Assembly: GCF_916858675.1 (NCBI RefSeq)
Contig: NZ_CAKASM010000015.1
Location: 21,119-85,118 of the forward strand
Length of the DNA stretch: 64,000 nucleotides
Origin: Sphingomonas sp. Leaf21
GTDB lineage: Bacteria > Pseudomonadota > Alphaproteobacteria > Sphingomonadales > Sphingomonadaceae
Reading direction: 5' to 3'
Below the pieces are notes generated by a model. The model did no database searches. It was not told the DNA's origin and worked only from the letters and a program-made list of their open reading frames with translations. Shown piece by piece: positions 55,435-63,779 of the stretch (the first letter of the stretch is position 1; each line of letters begins with the position of its first letter). The position numbers were made by a program, and so were the translations under genes.

Positions 55435-56140
55435 CGCTGAACCACTTCCGCGCTCCGTAGGCGACAGGCCGGGAATTCTGTTCGCGCCTCCTGGTGTCGA
55501 TCCGCTACCGTCTCACGTCCATGTAACGCCTATCGACTTCTTCAATGTCCTGGCTTCCCGGCGGTCCAGAGTCGGTGACCGGGTTCCACCGGCACTACTC
55601 AGTTCCTTACTCTGGCACGTGACGCAGCTTCGCGAACGTCGCTTCGATGGGCGTTTCGGCCAGTGGGAGAGCCGACCTGGCCCCTCCGCCGGTGGCATTC
55701 ATCCGATCCGCCTCATGACGATCCCCCTCGACACAAACGACGACGTCGGCATTTACGACGATGCCGTCCATTCCATGGCCCGACCACCTCGGGACGCCTC
55801 GGAGACGATCCGCCTGAACGCTGCAAGCGTCTCAGAGCTGACAGGAGCCGTCGCAGGCACGACGGTGCAATTTCTTGCGGACCCGACCCGGCTCGCCGCC
55901 TGCTACGTCAACCATGAAACGCTTCTCTGGCGCGACGCCGGCGCGATGACGGCAATCCTGTGCCTGACTGCGGAAGCGCTCGGCCTAACCGCAGTCCCGT
56001 TAGGCCGTCACGGCGACGAGATCGTGCAGAGCTGCGGGCTGCCGGCTCGTGTCAAAGGCGTGGGCGCCGTCCACATCGGGAGCCGCCCGCCCGCCGATCA
56101 GGGAATCGCAGATCCAGCACGGGACCATTCAGGGCGATGA
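55418..56140 (+). CDS. SagB-type nitroreductase-fold flavoprotein
   Basis: A 240-residue FMN enzyme of the SagB/ThcOx branch of the nitroreductase fold. SRRSRVGD near residue 48 is the FMN-phosphate region, SRPGPSAGGIHPIRL (85-99) is the SagB signature, and DAGAMTAILCLTAEALGLTAVPLG the C-terminal FMN helix. Relatives oxidise thiazoline/oxazoline rings in peptides or carry out other two-electron steps. In this operon it might oxidise or reduce the deazaguanine product or an adduct. It overlaps the QueC-like gene by 17 bases and the next gene by four, so all are made together. Confidence 0.78.
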   Translation: MAIHTDAEPLPRSVGDRPGILFAPPGVDPLPSHVHVTPIDFFNVLASRRSRVGDRVPPALLSSLLWHVTQLRERRFDGRFGQWESRPGPSAGGIHPIRLMTIPLDTNDDVGIYDDAVHSMARPPRDASETIRLNAASVSELTGAVAGTTVQFLADPTRLAACYVNHETLLWRDAGAMTAILCLTAEALGLTAVPLGRHGDEIVQSCGLPARVKGVGAVHIGSRPPADQGIADPARDHSGR

Positions 56141-57501
56141 GCAGCGTGGAAGCATCAATGATCTGGGCGGCCCGAAGGGAGAAGTGGAATCCTCAGAAGG
56201 AGGACGCACGTGACGGTCCCGCCACCGACTATGCGCGCGTCATCCACTCGGCCTCTTTCCGACGCCTGCAGGGAAAAACCCAGATCCTCAATCTGGGTGA
56301 CAGCGACTTCTACCGTAACCGGCTCACCCATTCGATCGAGGTTGCGCAGATCGCCGGCGGGCTCGCTCGCCAGCTGGTGAAGGACTGTTCGGAACATCCG
56401 GCCTTCAACTGGATTCCGGAGCTAGCGATGATCCAAGCGATCGGCGCGACGCATGACCTTGGCCATCCCCCGTTCGGACACGGCGGCGAGTACGCCCTGA
56501 ACTACGTCATGAGGAACGCCGGTGGGTTCGAGGGCAACGGTCAGACCCTGCGAATCCTGGCCCGTCTCGAGCGTTTCTCCGAGAACGCCGGCGCGAACCT
56601 CACGCGGAGAACCATGCTCGGTGTCCTCAAATATCCGGCGCCCTATCTCAGCATCCGCGATCCGGATACAGAACGGGCACCCCGACTTGCGAAGGATACG
56701 AGCGTCGTCCAGCTGCTAGATCGGGCGACCTGCAAGCCACCCAAATGCTACTTGGATACCGAACAGGACATCGTCGAGTGGCTGCTCGAACCGCTCACCA
56801 CCTCTGATCGCACTCGTTTCACGAGCTGGGAAGCGATTCCAGGCAAACACGGTAGGACCCGGTACAAGTCCTTCGACTGCAGCATCATGGACCTTGCCGA
56901 CGATATCGCCTTCGGCGTCCACGACCTCGAGGACGCGCTAGCCATGGGGCTGATGAACGCGGAAGACCTGCGGGCGGCGATCCCCGAGACCGTAGCGGGT
57001 TGCTTCCTTGATCGGCTCAAGGAGCGCTATCCAGACGAATTCGGCAACGACGTGCACGCCGGCTTTATCGCTGCGCTGGCTGACGACAGCCGTCGGAAAC
57101 GGTGCATAAGCCGGATGGTACACCACTTCGTGACACACGTTCGGATCGAGACCGACGAGGAGTTTGAGGCTCCGCTTCTGCGCTACCGAGCGTCGCTTCC
57201 AGACGGTCAGCGCGCCTTCCTCGATGCGCTGAAGGATGCCGTTATGGTTAAGGTCATCCAGAGCGCATCCGTCCAGCATCTTGAATTCAAAGGCCAAGGC
57301 ATGGTCGTCGCGGTCCACGACGCGCTGTCCTCCGACCCGGAGAAGCTGCTTCCCGAGTCCACTCGCGCACGCTATGAGAAGGCCGAAGATAAGCCCAGAG
57401 TGATTTGCGACCACATAGCGGGCATGACCGATGGCTTCCTGCTCAAGACCTACGAGCGCCTGTTCAGCCCGCGCATGGGATCAGTGTTTGATCGGATCTG
57501 A
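56137..57501 (+). CDS. dGTPase-like HD-domain deoxynucleotide triphosphohydrolase
   Basis: A 454-residue HD hydrolase of the Dgt/SAMHD1 group. His65 in NRLTHSIEVAQIA, His106-Asp107 in GATHDLGHPPFGHGGE and Asp in SIMDLADDIAFG form the metal site; YARVIHSASFRRLQGKTQI at the front is typical of dGTPases. It should strip triphosphate from dGTP or other dNTPs. Such enzymes are known anti-phage effectors that starve phage of dNTPs, and here it may also clear the canonical competitor of a modified nucleotide. It overlaps the SagB-like gene (ATGA) and ends the operon. Confidence 0.9.
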   Translation: MSSVEASMIWAARREKWNPQKEDARDGPATDYARVIHSASFRRLQGKTQILNLGDSDFYRNRLTHSIEVAQIAGGLARQLVKDCSEHPAFNWIPELAMIQAIGATHDLGHPPFGHGGEYALNYVMRNAGGFEGNGQTLRILARLERFSENAGANLTRRTMLGVLKYPAPYLSIRDPDTERAPRLAKDTSVVQLLDRATCKPPKCYLDTEQDIVEWLLEPLTTSDRTRFTSWEAIPGKHGRTRYKSFDCSIMDLADDIAFGVHDLEDALAMGLMNAEDLRAAIPETVAGCFLDRLKERYPDEFGNDVHAGFIAALADDSRRKRCISRMVHHFVTHVRIETDEEFEAPLLRYRASLPDGQRAFLDALKDAVMVKVIQSASVQHLEFKGQGMVVAVHDALSSDPEKLLPESTRARYEKAEDKPRVICDHIAGMTDGFLLKTYERLFSPRMGSVFDRI

Positions 57502-57860
57502 GGCGACATTGATCTCACTCGTGCAGATCGCACCGCTACCGCTACGAACCCTTTCGACACCAAGGCATATCATGGTGTGGTGGTGCCAATAGTGCCGGAT
57601 CTCGCGAACGACTTCCCGCGAAGGAAACCCCACGACGCACCTGATCCAGCATCGAATGCCGTGATTTCCATAACGCGGCAGGTGCCGCATTGAGTCGAGT
57701 TGGCGCGCACGGCGGATGCTGGGTCGCTGCGTGCGCGTACTGGCACCCGAGGCGGCTTCAGCATTCTGGCGGTGATTGTCATCGAACATTTGACTGGCGC
57801 GGTTGGCGGTGTCCGCTTGAGGCCGTCACGGGTTGACGTCTACCGAGAACGATCATCGCG
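57502..57860. other. Intergenic region without a supported gene
   Basis: The 359 bases between the convergent dGTPase-like and membrane-protein genes hold no credible coding frame. Open frames on the minus strand (57481-57789) lack a ribosome site, overlap the dGTPase end and show no family. No clear terminator hairpin with a T run was seen. Confidence 0.5.
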
Positions 57861-58862
57861 TCACTGTTTGGGCTCGCCGCATTTCTCTGCAGAGCTATGG
57901 ACGCTGTCGCGCCAGCAAGCCACGAGGTCTCCTCGAAGCGCCGGATGATCAATCTGCGATATCTGCTTGAAACGCGCGACCGCGACCGTCTTCGTACATC
58001 CGGGCGCGGAGTAGTAGATGACCGGCCGCTCCGCGGTGCCCAGATTGCAGATTCGTGACGACTGGGCCGACGTAATGGGTGACGCCGTCACTCCTCCGCC
58101 AAGATGCAGACAATGGAGGGCGAAAAGGATGATGATGCGGTATCCGGGAGCGACGAACATCACGAACCACGCCAACACCACCGCGATCCAACCGATATAT
58201 CGCGTGTACGGACCAGAGAAGCAGAATAGCTGCGGGAGGCAGGCCATTCCGGCCGCGATCACCAATGCGATGACAGGCTCGAAGACGATGCTGGTGACGA
58301 CGTACAATTCCGCGGTGAGCATCGCGGAGGCCAACGTGGCGATGCCCACCCATAGACCGACATGAGCCGTCATCTTTGCGTAGCTGTCCCTCGGAAGGGC
58401 CTGCGGGCAGAACCGGATGACAGACGATCCTATGGCCACACCAGTCAGCACGGACGACGCCAGCACGAAAAGGACCGCCGAGGAGAAGAAAACTAGAATA
58501 CCCATGACGGTCGTTCCGGCAAGACCGCCCACGAGGAAGGTGAGACGCGTACTTCTTGCGATCTCTCCACCGTCATGCAGACTTGACATGAGAGGGTGGA
58601 CGCCGGTGAAGACCGCAGCCATCGCCGTGAGGGCGATCGTCAGAACTCCCCCTATGATCAGCAGGGAGCCCCAACTCCCGGTGAAGTCGATGGGTACCGC
58701 GGTCTGCCCGATGACGCTAAGATAGTCGTTCACCAGAACTGACGAGACGAAGCTCATCACCACCCATGTCGCACCCGCGAGCTTCAAGAGGAAGTCGAGT
58801 AGCGGTCCCCACCTAATGCTCTGGGCCAGTGCCGCCTCTGTCCGCGTCCTATCCTGCCCCAA
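57861..58862 (-). CDS. Polytopic membrane protein of unknown function
   Basis: A 333-residue inner-membrane protein. It starts at TTG (58862) with AAGGAGG five bases upstream. Seven or eight hydrophobic helices can be seen, among them WVVMSFVSSVLV, LLIIGGVLTIALTAMAAVF, GILVFFSSAVLFVLASSVL, LASAMLTAELYVVTS, VIALVIAAGMACL and WIAVVLAWFVMFVA. A soluble C-terminal tail of about 80 residues has four cysteines. It faces the operon tail to tail. A membrane effector for the neighbouring system is conceivable, since many immune systems end in one, but the convergent layout means separate expression and the link is unproven. Confidence 0.7.
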   Translation of the reverse strand: MGQDRTRTEAALAQSIRWGPLLDFLLKLAGATWVVMSFVSSVLVNDYLSVIGQTAVPIDFTGSWGSLLIIGGVLTIALTAMAAVFTGVHPLMSSLHDGGEIARSTRLTFLVGGLAGTTVMGILVFFSSAVLFVLASSVLTGVAIGSSVIRFCPQALPRDSYAKMTAHVGLWVGIATLASAMLTAELYVVTSIVFEPVIALVIAAGMACLPQLFCFSGPYTRYIGWIAVVLAWFVMFVAPGYRIIILFALHCLHLGGGVTASPITSAQSSRICNLGTAERPVIYYSAPGCTKTVAVARFKQISQIDHPALRGDLVACWRDSVHSSAEKCGEPKQ

Positions 58863-58968
58863 GACATCCTCCTTCCGCCGCCAGCCGCCGGTCCACGGAC
58901 TGTGATCGCAGCCGAAATTGACCGCCGTCCGCCCGTCGTTGCCAGAAACCAAGCCGCAGCCCGAGTGC

Positions 58969-59388
58969 CTAGTAATCGTCGCCGACGTTGCCCTTCAACT
59001 GTAGGTTGGGCGCGATGGGGAAAGCTACCGTGCCATACAGCATGACTTAGTTGCCAAAGCGAATGCTGGCGCCGAAAGTTGCGACGAGCCGCAGACTGTA
59101 GAGCGCCTCAACGCGGCCGCAGGCCTTGATCGCGGTATTGTCGAAAAGCCCGCTGTTGGCGTACCGTCAGGTGTTCCCGTCGCGGCAGCGTTCGTTGCCA
59201 CCGTTGTCATAGTAGCGGCCGTTGTCCTCAGTGTAAACGAGCACGCCTCCAGCCGGAACCACCTTCAAGCCGCCTACGATCGGAATGGAGTGGCTAATCC
59301 GTATCTCGCCTCCCTCTCATCCATCGGCGCGGACACCGTTGGCCTCTAGGCCGATCTACGCAAAGGCAGGCGCCGAGACCGGCATCAT
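58969..59388 (-). pseudogene. Decayed secreted/outer-membrane beta-rich protein gene
   Basis: Read on the minus strand from ATGATG (59388) one frame runs 140 codons with no frameshift but four internal stops (codons 11, 24, 74 and 114). The product would begin with a signal peptide end (PVSAPAFA) and continue with strand-rich, Asn/Asp/Tyr-rich sequence (IPIVGGLKVVPAGGVLVYTE, DNGRYYDNGGNERCRD, KACGRVEALYSL, VAFPIAPNLQLKGN), like small sphingomonad exported beta-barrel-type proteins. Three positions read naturally as Gln or Arg codons changed by a single C to T. The intact frame apart from stops suggests recent or selective decay. Confidence 0.65.
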
Positions 59389-59570
59389 AAACATCCATGG
59401 AAGATGGGTCCAAAATGGACGCATGGAAGGCACTTTCAAGTGAAAGGTCGACCATCCGGAGATGAACATTCACGAGGTGGCAACGTAGGAACGAATACGG
59501 TCAGTTTGTTCTTTAATCGCCGCCAAACAGCCGATTGCCTCGGGGCCTGAGCCGTTTCGATCCTTCCGGA

Positions 59571-60002
59571 TCATGAACCGCAGACCATCGCCCCCCTTAG
59601 TCGGCTAATGCCATTGGGTCGAGTGACGACGAGGGTGGCGTCCGTCGTCACGGCCTCGTCTCCCATCGCCCGCACAATGGTGGTGTCAAAGACCCGTATC
59701 GTTAGGCCGAGAGCGATCCACGCATCGTAGGTGAAGGGAAAAAGTTCGCGCGCGTCCGGTGCAGGTTCCAGGACAATGACACGCCCGGCCACTCTCGTCA
59801 TGCCCGTACGCCCGTTGGCGGCGAACAGGACCGGCCCGTTCCTTCGGGCCGACCAGTAACAGCCGGTCCCGTCCATGCCCGCCGCGCGCCAGTCGCGCAT
59901 GGTGGTGGCTTGAAGCGGCCCGTTCCGCCTCACGGTCGCAGCGGACGGCGTTGCCGCCGTAGCGAGGCATGCCATCGTCATGAGCAGGGCCTTAAAACGC
60001 AT
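59571..60002 (-). CDS. Hypothetical secreted protein
   Basis: A 143-residue protein with a signal peptide (MRFKALLMTMACLATAATPSAA). The mature part is beta-rich with one cysteine near the start (GTGCYWSARRNGPVLFAANGRTGM) and one at the end (AMVCGS), which may pair. No family recognised. It is the last member of a minus-strand run of exported proteins after the subtilisin-like gene, 12 bases after its upstream neighbour, which argues for cotranscription. Confidence 0.7.
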   Translation of the reverse strand: MRFKALLMTMACLATAATPSAATVRRNGPLQATTMRDWRAAGMDGTGCYWSARRNGPVLFAANGRTGMTRVAGRVIVLEPAPDARELFPFTYDAWIALGLTIRVFDTTIVRAMGDEAVTTDATLVVTRPNGISRLRGAMVCGS

Positions 60003-60014
60003 AATCCCCTCCGT

Positions 60015-60665
60015 TCAGAACGCCGCGCCGGTCTTCTTCGGTACCAGCCGGTCGGCCGCCGCCATGACTGCGGCATCGTCCGCCTTCTCGGCGCGGGTGC
60101 CGCGGGTGGCGTTGATCGTGACGGCGTTCGAGGTATCGATGATGACCGTCGGCCCCTCGCTGAAGACGATGCTTTCGCCGCAGCGGTAGCCCGCGTCGCA
60201 CCACGATCCCCGCAGCTCCGTGCCCACCATGGGACGTCCAAATTTGGCCGCCAGCTGCCTGCGCAACGCCGGCAGATCCACCGTCCTGCCGTCGATGCGG
60301 AGCGAGAAGTCGTCGACGATGGAGCCCGACTGCACCTGAGCGAAGTGGATCGTCAGGCCCTCGCCATTCGGCCCACGGCAATCGAACTGCATCGTGCCGG
60401 TGGTGTAGGGAACGGGACCGCGTGCACGGGTCCGGTCCTTGACTTCGGCGGCGACGCGAGCGGCGAAGTCGGCTTCGTTGCCGAACGGCTTGCAGGCGTA
60501 GTTCGCGGACGCGAGGGCAGTCCGGGCCTGTTCGATCGGCATGCCCAGACGGACGCCCGCGACGTCCATCCTCAACGGACTCATACCGGTGGCTGCCGGC
60601 TTGATGGGTGCGACCGGCGGCATCGGGATGGCGGCGGCGAGCAGGACGGCGATGGTGGAGATCAT
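60015..60665 (-). CDS. Hypothetical secreted protein
   Basis: A 216-residue exported protein. The ATG at 60665 opens a short signal (MISTIAVLLAAAIPMPPVAP). The mature part begins DVAGVRLGMPIEQARTAL, a motif often seen at the start of small periplasmic beta proteins. Cysteines at NYACKPF, QFDCRGP, SWCDAGYRCGES suggest disulphides. No enzyme signature is visible. It sits between a lipoprotein gene and another secreted protein gene on the same strand. Confidence 0.7.
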   Translation of the reverse strand: MISTIAVLLAAAIPMPPVAPIKPAATGMSPLRMDVAGVRLGMPIEQARTALASANYACKPFGNEADFAARVAAEVKDRTRARGPVPYTTGTMQFDCRGPNGEGLTIHFAQVQSGSIVDDFSLRIDGRTVDLPALRRQLAAKFGRPMVGTELRGSWCDAGYRCGESIVFSEGPTVIIDTSNAVTINATRGTRAEKADDAAVMAAADRLVPKKTGAAF

Positions 60666-60715
60666 GGCGTGGTTCTTTCGGAAGATGGTGGATGAAGGTC
60701 GGAAGGAGATGCGTT

Positions 60716-60826
60716 TCAGCGCATCGACGGGGCGACAGGCCCGACGATGGCGGCGGCATCGGCGACCTGGCGAGCATCCGAGGCGCGGGAGGTGCCGAAC
60801 CATCGCGGGATATCCTTGGTCGGCAT
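60716..60826 (-). CDS. Possible small protein (36 residues)
   Basis: A short frame in the gap between two exported-protein genes, starting ATG 14 bases after the lipoprotein stop and encoding MPTKDIPRWFGTSRASD and on to VGPVAPSMR. Third positions are mostly G or C, as in neighbouring genes. The ribosome site is weak, and no family is known. It may be a real operon member or chance. Confidence 0.25.
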   Translation of the reverse strand: MPTKDIPRWFGTSRASDARQVADAAAIVGPVAPSMR

Positions 60827-60840
60827 TTTCCGCCGGTCCG

Positions 60841-61500
60841 TCACAGCGCCTCCCAGCCGTCGCTCGTCCGTACGAGCGCGACGGTCCTTTCCTCGGGCTG
60901 CGTGATCTTCGAGCGCACGTCCTCGGGCAGGCTCGGCAACGGTTCGACACCCCGATAGGTGAAGGTGACCTGCGACACCGTGCGGCCCAAGGCGTCGGCG
61001 GGATCGGTCCAGCGGACCACGTCGACGATCTCGCCCCTGGCGGCACAGACCCCCGGAAACGCGCGCATGCCGCTCGACGTCTTCGCGTCGACAGGTCGGA
61101 AGTACGCCTTGCCCCGGTCCGTCGGCGTGTAGCTGATCAGCGCCTGCCGGGTCAGCGGCAGAGTGAAGTCGGCACGTTTCGCCGGTGCGTTCAGTTCGGT
61201 GCGCGTCAGCAGACCGTCGCGTGCGGCCTCCTCGACCAACGTGCGGCTCCGTGCGTCGTCCGGGTCGGCCCCCTCGACGGGAGCGACCGGCACGATGATC
61301 GGGAAGGGCTGCGTCAGGCCGTCGTTCAGGCTCATGCGCTGGATCGGGATCGTGCGGCAGAAGATGTCGCTCACCATCGGTTCCAGCGCCTTGCGGAAGT
61401 TCGCATCGTTCGGCGTCTTCGTATCCGAGCAGGCGGACAGCACGAGCATGGCCGCCACCGTGCCGGCTTGCGTTAGAGTCGTGTGTTTCGTCGGTAACAT
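60841..61500 (-). CDS. Hypothetical lipoprotein
   Basis: A 219-residue lipoprotein: the signal ends in the lipobox LSAC (Cys24). The mature part has Cys at DIFCRTI and GVCAARG, and a C-terminal domain with VSQVTFTYRGVEPLP and ERTVALVRTSDGWEAL, reminiscent of small periplasmic domains that end in a Trp-Glu strand, without a named family. It starts 29 bases after the subtilisin-like gene stop and is probably cotranscribed with it. Confidence 0.75.
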   Translation of the reverse strand: MLPTKHTTLTQAGTVAAMLVLSACSDTKTPNDANFRKALEPMVSDIFCRTIPIQRMSLNDGLTQPFPIIVPVAPVEGADPDDARSRTLVEEAARDGLLTRTELNAPAKRADFTLPLTRQALISYTPTDRGKAYFRPVDAKTSSGMRAFPGVCAARGEIVDVVRWTDPADALGRTVSQVTFTYRGVEPLPSLPEDVRSKITQPEERTVALVRTSDGWEAL

Positions 61501-61529
61501 GCGTGGTTTTCCTTTCCGATCGGGTATGG

Positions 61530-63779
61530 TCAGCGGATGGTCAGGGTCGCGAAGCCGGCGGTGTCGACGGCACCGGCGACGTGTCCGGCATCGAAGGCAT
61601 GGGCGACGCCAAACCGGACCGAGGAGTTAGGCGACAGCGCACGGGACCATCCGAACTCGAGGTCCAGCTCCCGTGCGTCGGGGGTGAGATCGACGGCCCC
61701 GGACGTGGTCGTCAGCGTGCCGGAGACGAGATCGTACGACACCGGCATCAGCATCATGACGCGAGCGCTTTCGATGCGGAGCGGCGAGGATAGGCCGAAC
61801 GTCGCGGTACCACCGAACAGACCGTGTGCGCCCTCCACCGCGAAGGCGGTGCCGATGACCGGACCGGTGAATCGCATCGTGTCAGATCCGCCCTCCACCC
61901 TGGTGGTGGCTGCGGTGACGCGTGCGGAGACGGGGATGCCGACGACCATACGTCGCACCGTAAGCGAGGCCATGGTGGTCCTCGCCCCACGCTGTCCAAC
62001 ACCGACGTCCTGGCTCATGCCCAGCACGCGGCCGCGTTCGACAAGATCGGACAGTTCGAAGCCGAAGCCGGACGGCATGGTGAGGGAGATGGAGCGCAAC
62101 GATGCACGTCCGTCACGTGACGAACCAGACGAGAAGCCGGCGGACCAGCCGTTGCCGGACCATGCCGAGGACATGCCAACCGGGGCCGTGACGACCGCGC
62201 GCAGTGGAGATCCGGCGACGCCACCGCTACCGCCGACGACGACGTTCGCGCCCAACGTCACTGACTGGCCCGCGACGGGTGAGAACGAGACCATAGCCGG
62301 TCGGTTCGGGCGGGCCTGCCGCCAATAATCCGGAACGGTGGAAGTGAAGCCGAGACGAGCGTTGGTGCTCGTCGAGGCGGACGTCAGCCACGCCGGGTCG
62401 ATCGGCGCGAGCATGCCGCCGGCCAGCAGCCCCGTGCCGCGCGTGCGGACGCCGGTCGCCGCCGTCATCCGGTAGTCGCGGCCGTAGCGGTCGAACACGG
62501 TCATGCCGCCGACGCTGCGGCCGATCACGGACGTGCCGCCGAACGGTGCCGACATGGTCAGCGAGGAGAACTTCGCCAGCGCAGTCTGCGCAGCGATGAA
62601 GGAACTGGCCGGCGCCTGCGCCTGCATCGCCGTCCCGACGTCGAGCAGTCCCACGCCGTATAGCTGGTCGACCCCCGGGGCACCGAGATCGGTGGCCGTG
62701 TCGAGAAGGATGCGACTGATCGTCTTGCCGCCGAGCTGCGGCCAGTACTGCTTGAGCAGGGCCGCCGCGCCGGCGATCGCAGGTGCCGCGAAGCTGTTGC
62801 CGGTGACGGTCGTGATGGAGCCGTCCTTGCCCACGACGTCGATGTTTGATGCGACGACCGCGAGGGTGCGATCCGCCAGCGCACCGGGGGTGCCGTTGCC
62901 GCTGGGGGCCTGCAAGTTCCGGTCGACACGGATGCCGAACAGGAACCAGTCCTTGTTGGTCATGTCGGTGCCGACCATGTTCTCGGTGACCTGACCCGCG
63001 AAACTGTCCTGGCCGACGTCGTTCGACACGGATTGGACGAACAGACGGTCGCTGGTCCGCACCAGATCCATCGCCTTGCGCTGCTCGATGGCGATCTGGC
63101 CGCCCGCGAAGCCGTTCAGGCTCATGCTGATGACGAACGCGCCCTTTTCGACCGCGTAGGTGATCGCGGGAGCGATCAGCGCCGAGTTCGGACCATTGCC
63201 TTCGGGAACGGGGCCGGACGTCGGACTGACGTTCGACATGTCCGGACCCGCGATCTTGAGCGCGAGCAGCGTCGCCTCCGGCGCCACGCCTTGCATACCC
63301 TTGGTGTCGCGGGCCGCCAGCGCGACCGATGCGGTGCCGCTGCCGTGACCATTGTTGTCCTTCAGGTCGTAGCGGACGATCTCCGCGTCGCAGGTGCCGC
63401 AGCGGGCGATCTTCTGGTCGAACGAGGTGCTGTCCGCCGAAATGCGGCCCTTGAACTCAGCCTCGTCGACATTGATGCCGGTGTCGATGACGGCGATCGT
63501 CACGCCCTTGCCGGTTATGCCCCGATCATAGGCATAGGCCGCCTTCATGCCGACCACGGCACCCGACGCCCTGTACTCAGTCGTATCCGCTGCCGAGGTC
63601 GGTGTGGGTGTCGGCACCGGAGTGGGCGTCACCGATGGGGTGGGAGCTGGCGCAACACCGCCCGCCGTGTTGACGCCGCCACCGCCGCCGCACGCGGCGA
63701 GCAGAATGGTCGCGGACACGACGGCCGAATTCCTGATGATGTCGAGCCGCCTGCTGCGGCATCCGATGAGTTCACCCAC
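61530..63779 (-). CDS. S8 subtilisin-like surface lipoprotein with beta-rich C-terminal domain
   Basis: A protease of about 749 residues. The signal has an Arg-rich start and the lipobox LAAC, followed by five Gly and a Pro/Thr linker (TPSVTPTPVPTPTPT). The catalytic domain has Asp in IAVIDTGIN, His in NNGHGSGTAS and Ser in TGNSFAAPAIAG, with a CGTC stretch before the His. From about residue 420 the chain is beta-rich (SVTLGANVVVGGSGGV, RMVVGIPVSARVT, ELDLEFGWSRAL), like an autotransporter barrel but without a terminal aromatic. GTG at 63779 has GGGGA upstream; GTG at 63830 is an alternative. It heads a run of exported proteins in the island. Confidence 0.82.
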   Translation of the reverse strand: MGELIGCRSRRLDIIRNSAVVSATILLAACGGGGGVNTAGGVAPAPTPSVTPTPVPTPTPTSAADTTEYRASGAVVGMKAAYAYDRGITGKGVTIAVIDTGINVDEAEFKGRISADSTSFDQKIARCGTCDAEIVRYDLKDNNGHGSGTASVALAARDTKGMQGVAPEATLLALKIAGPDMSNVSPTSGPVPEGNGPNSALIAPAITYAVEKGAFVISMSLNGFAGGQIAIEQRKAMDLVRTSDRLFVQSVSNDVGQDSFAGQVTENMVGTDMTNKDWFLFGIRVDRNLQAPSGNGTPGALADRTLAVVASNIDVVGKDGSITTVTGNSFAAPAIAGAAALLKQYWPQLGGKTISRILLDTATDLGAPGVDQLYGVGLLDVGTAMQAQAPASSFIAAQTALAKFSSLTMSAPFGGTSVIGRSVGGMTVFDRYGRDYRMTAATGVRTRGTGLLAGGMLAPIDPAWLTSASTSTNARLGFTSTVPDYWRQARPNRPAMVSFSPVAGQSVTLGANVVVGGSGGVAGSPLRAVVTAPVGMSSAWSGNGWSAGFSSGSSRDGRASLRSISLTMPSGFGFELSDLVERGRVLGMSQDVGVGQRGARTTMASLTVRRMVVGIPVSARVTAATTRVEGGSDTMRFTGPVIGTAFAVEGAHGLFGGTATFGLSSPLRIESARVMMLMPVSYDLVSGTLTTTSGAVDLTPDARELDLEFGWSRALSPNSSVRFGVAHAFDAGHVAGAVDTAGFATLTIR

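Noticed and set aside
52137..57501. Assignment of the operon to type IV CBASS
   Set aside because: QueC-like and OGG-like genes fit, but no CD-NTase, no TGT-like gene and no recognisable cyclic-nucleotide effector is present.
52137..57501. Assignment to Qat or to the Dpd deazaguanine-in-DNA system
   Set aside because: Qat needs an ATPase, QatB and a TatD nuclease, and Dpd needs a DpdA transglycosylase and partners; none is visible.
57481..57789. 102-codon minus-strand frame after the dGTPase-like gene
   Set aside because: Overlaps the dGTPase end, lacks a ribosome site, and its sequence shows no known domain; too weak to annotate.
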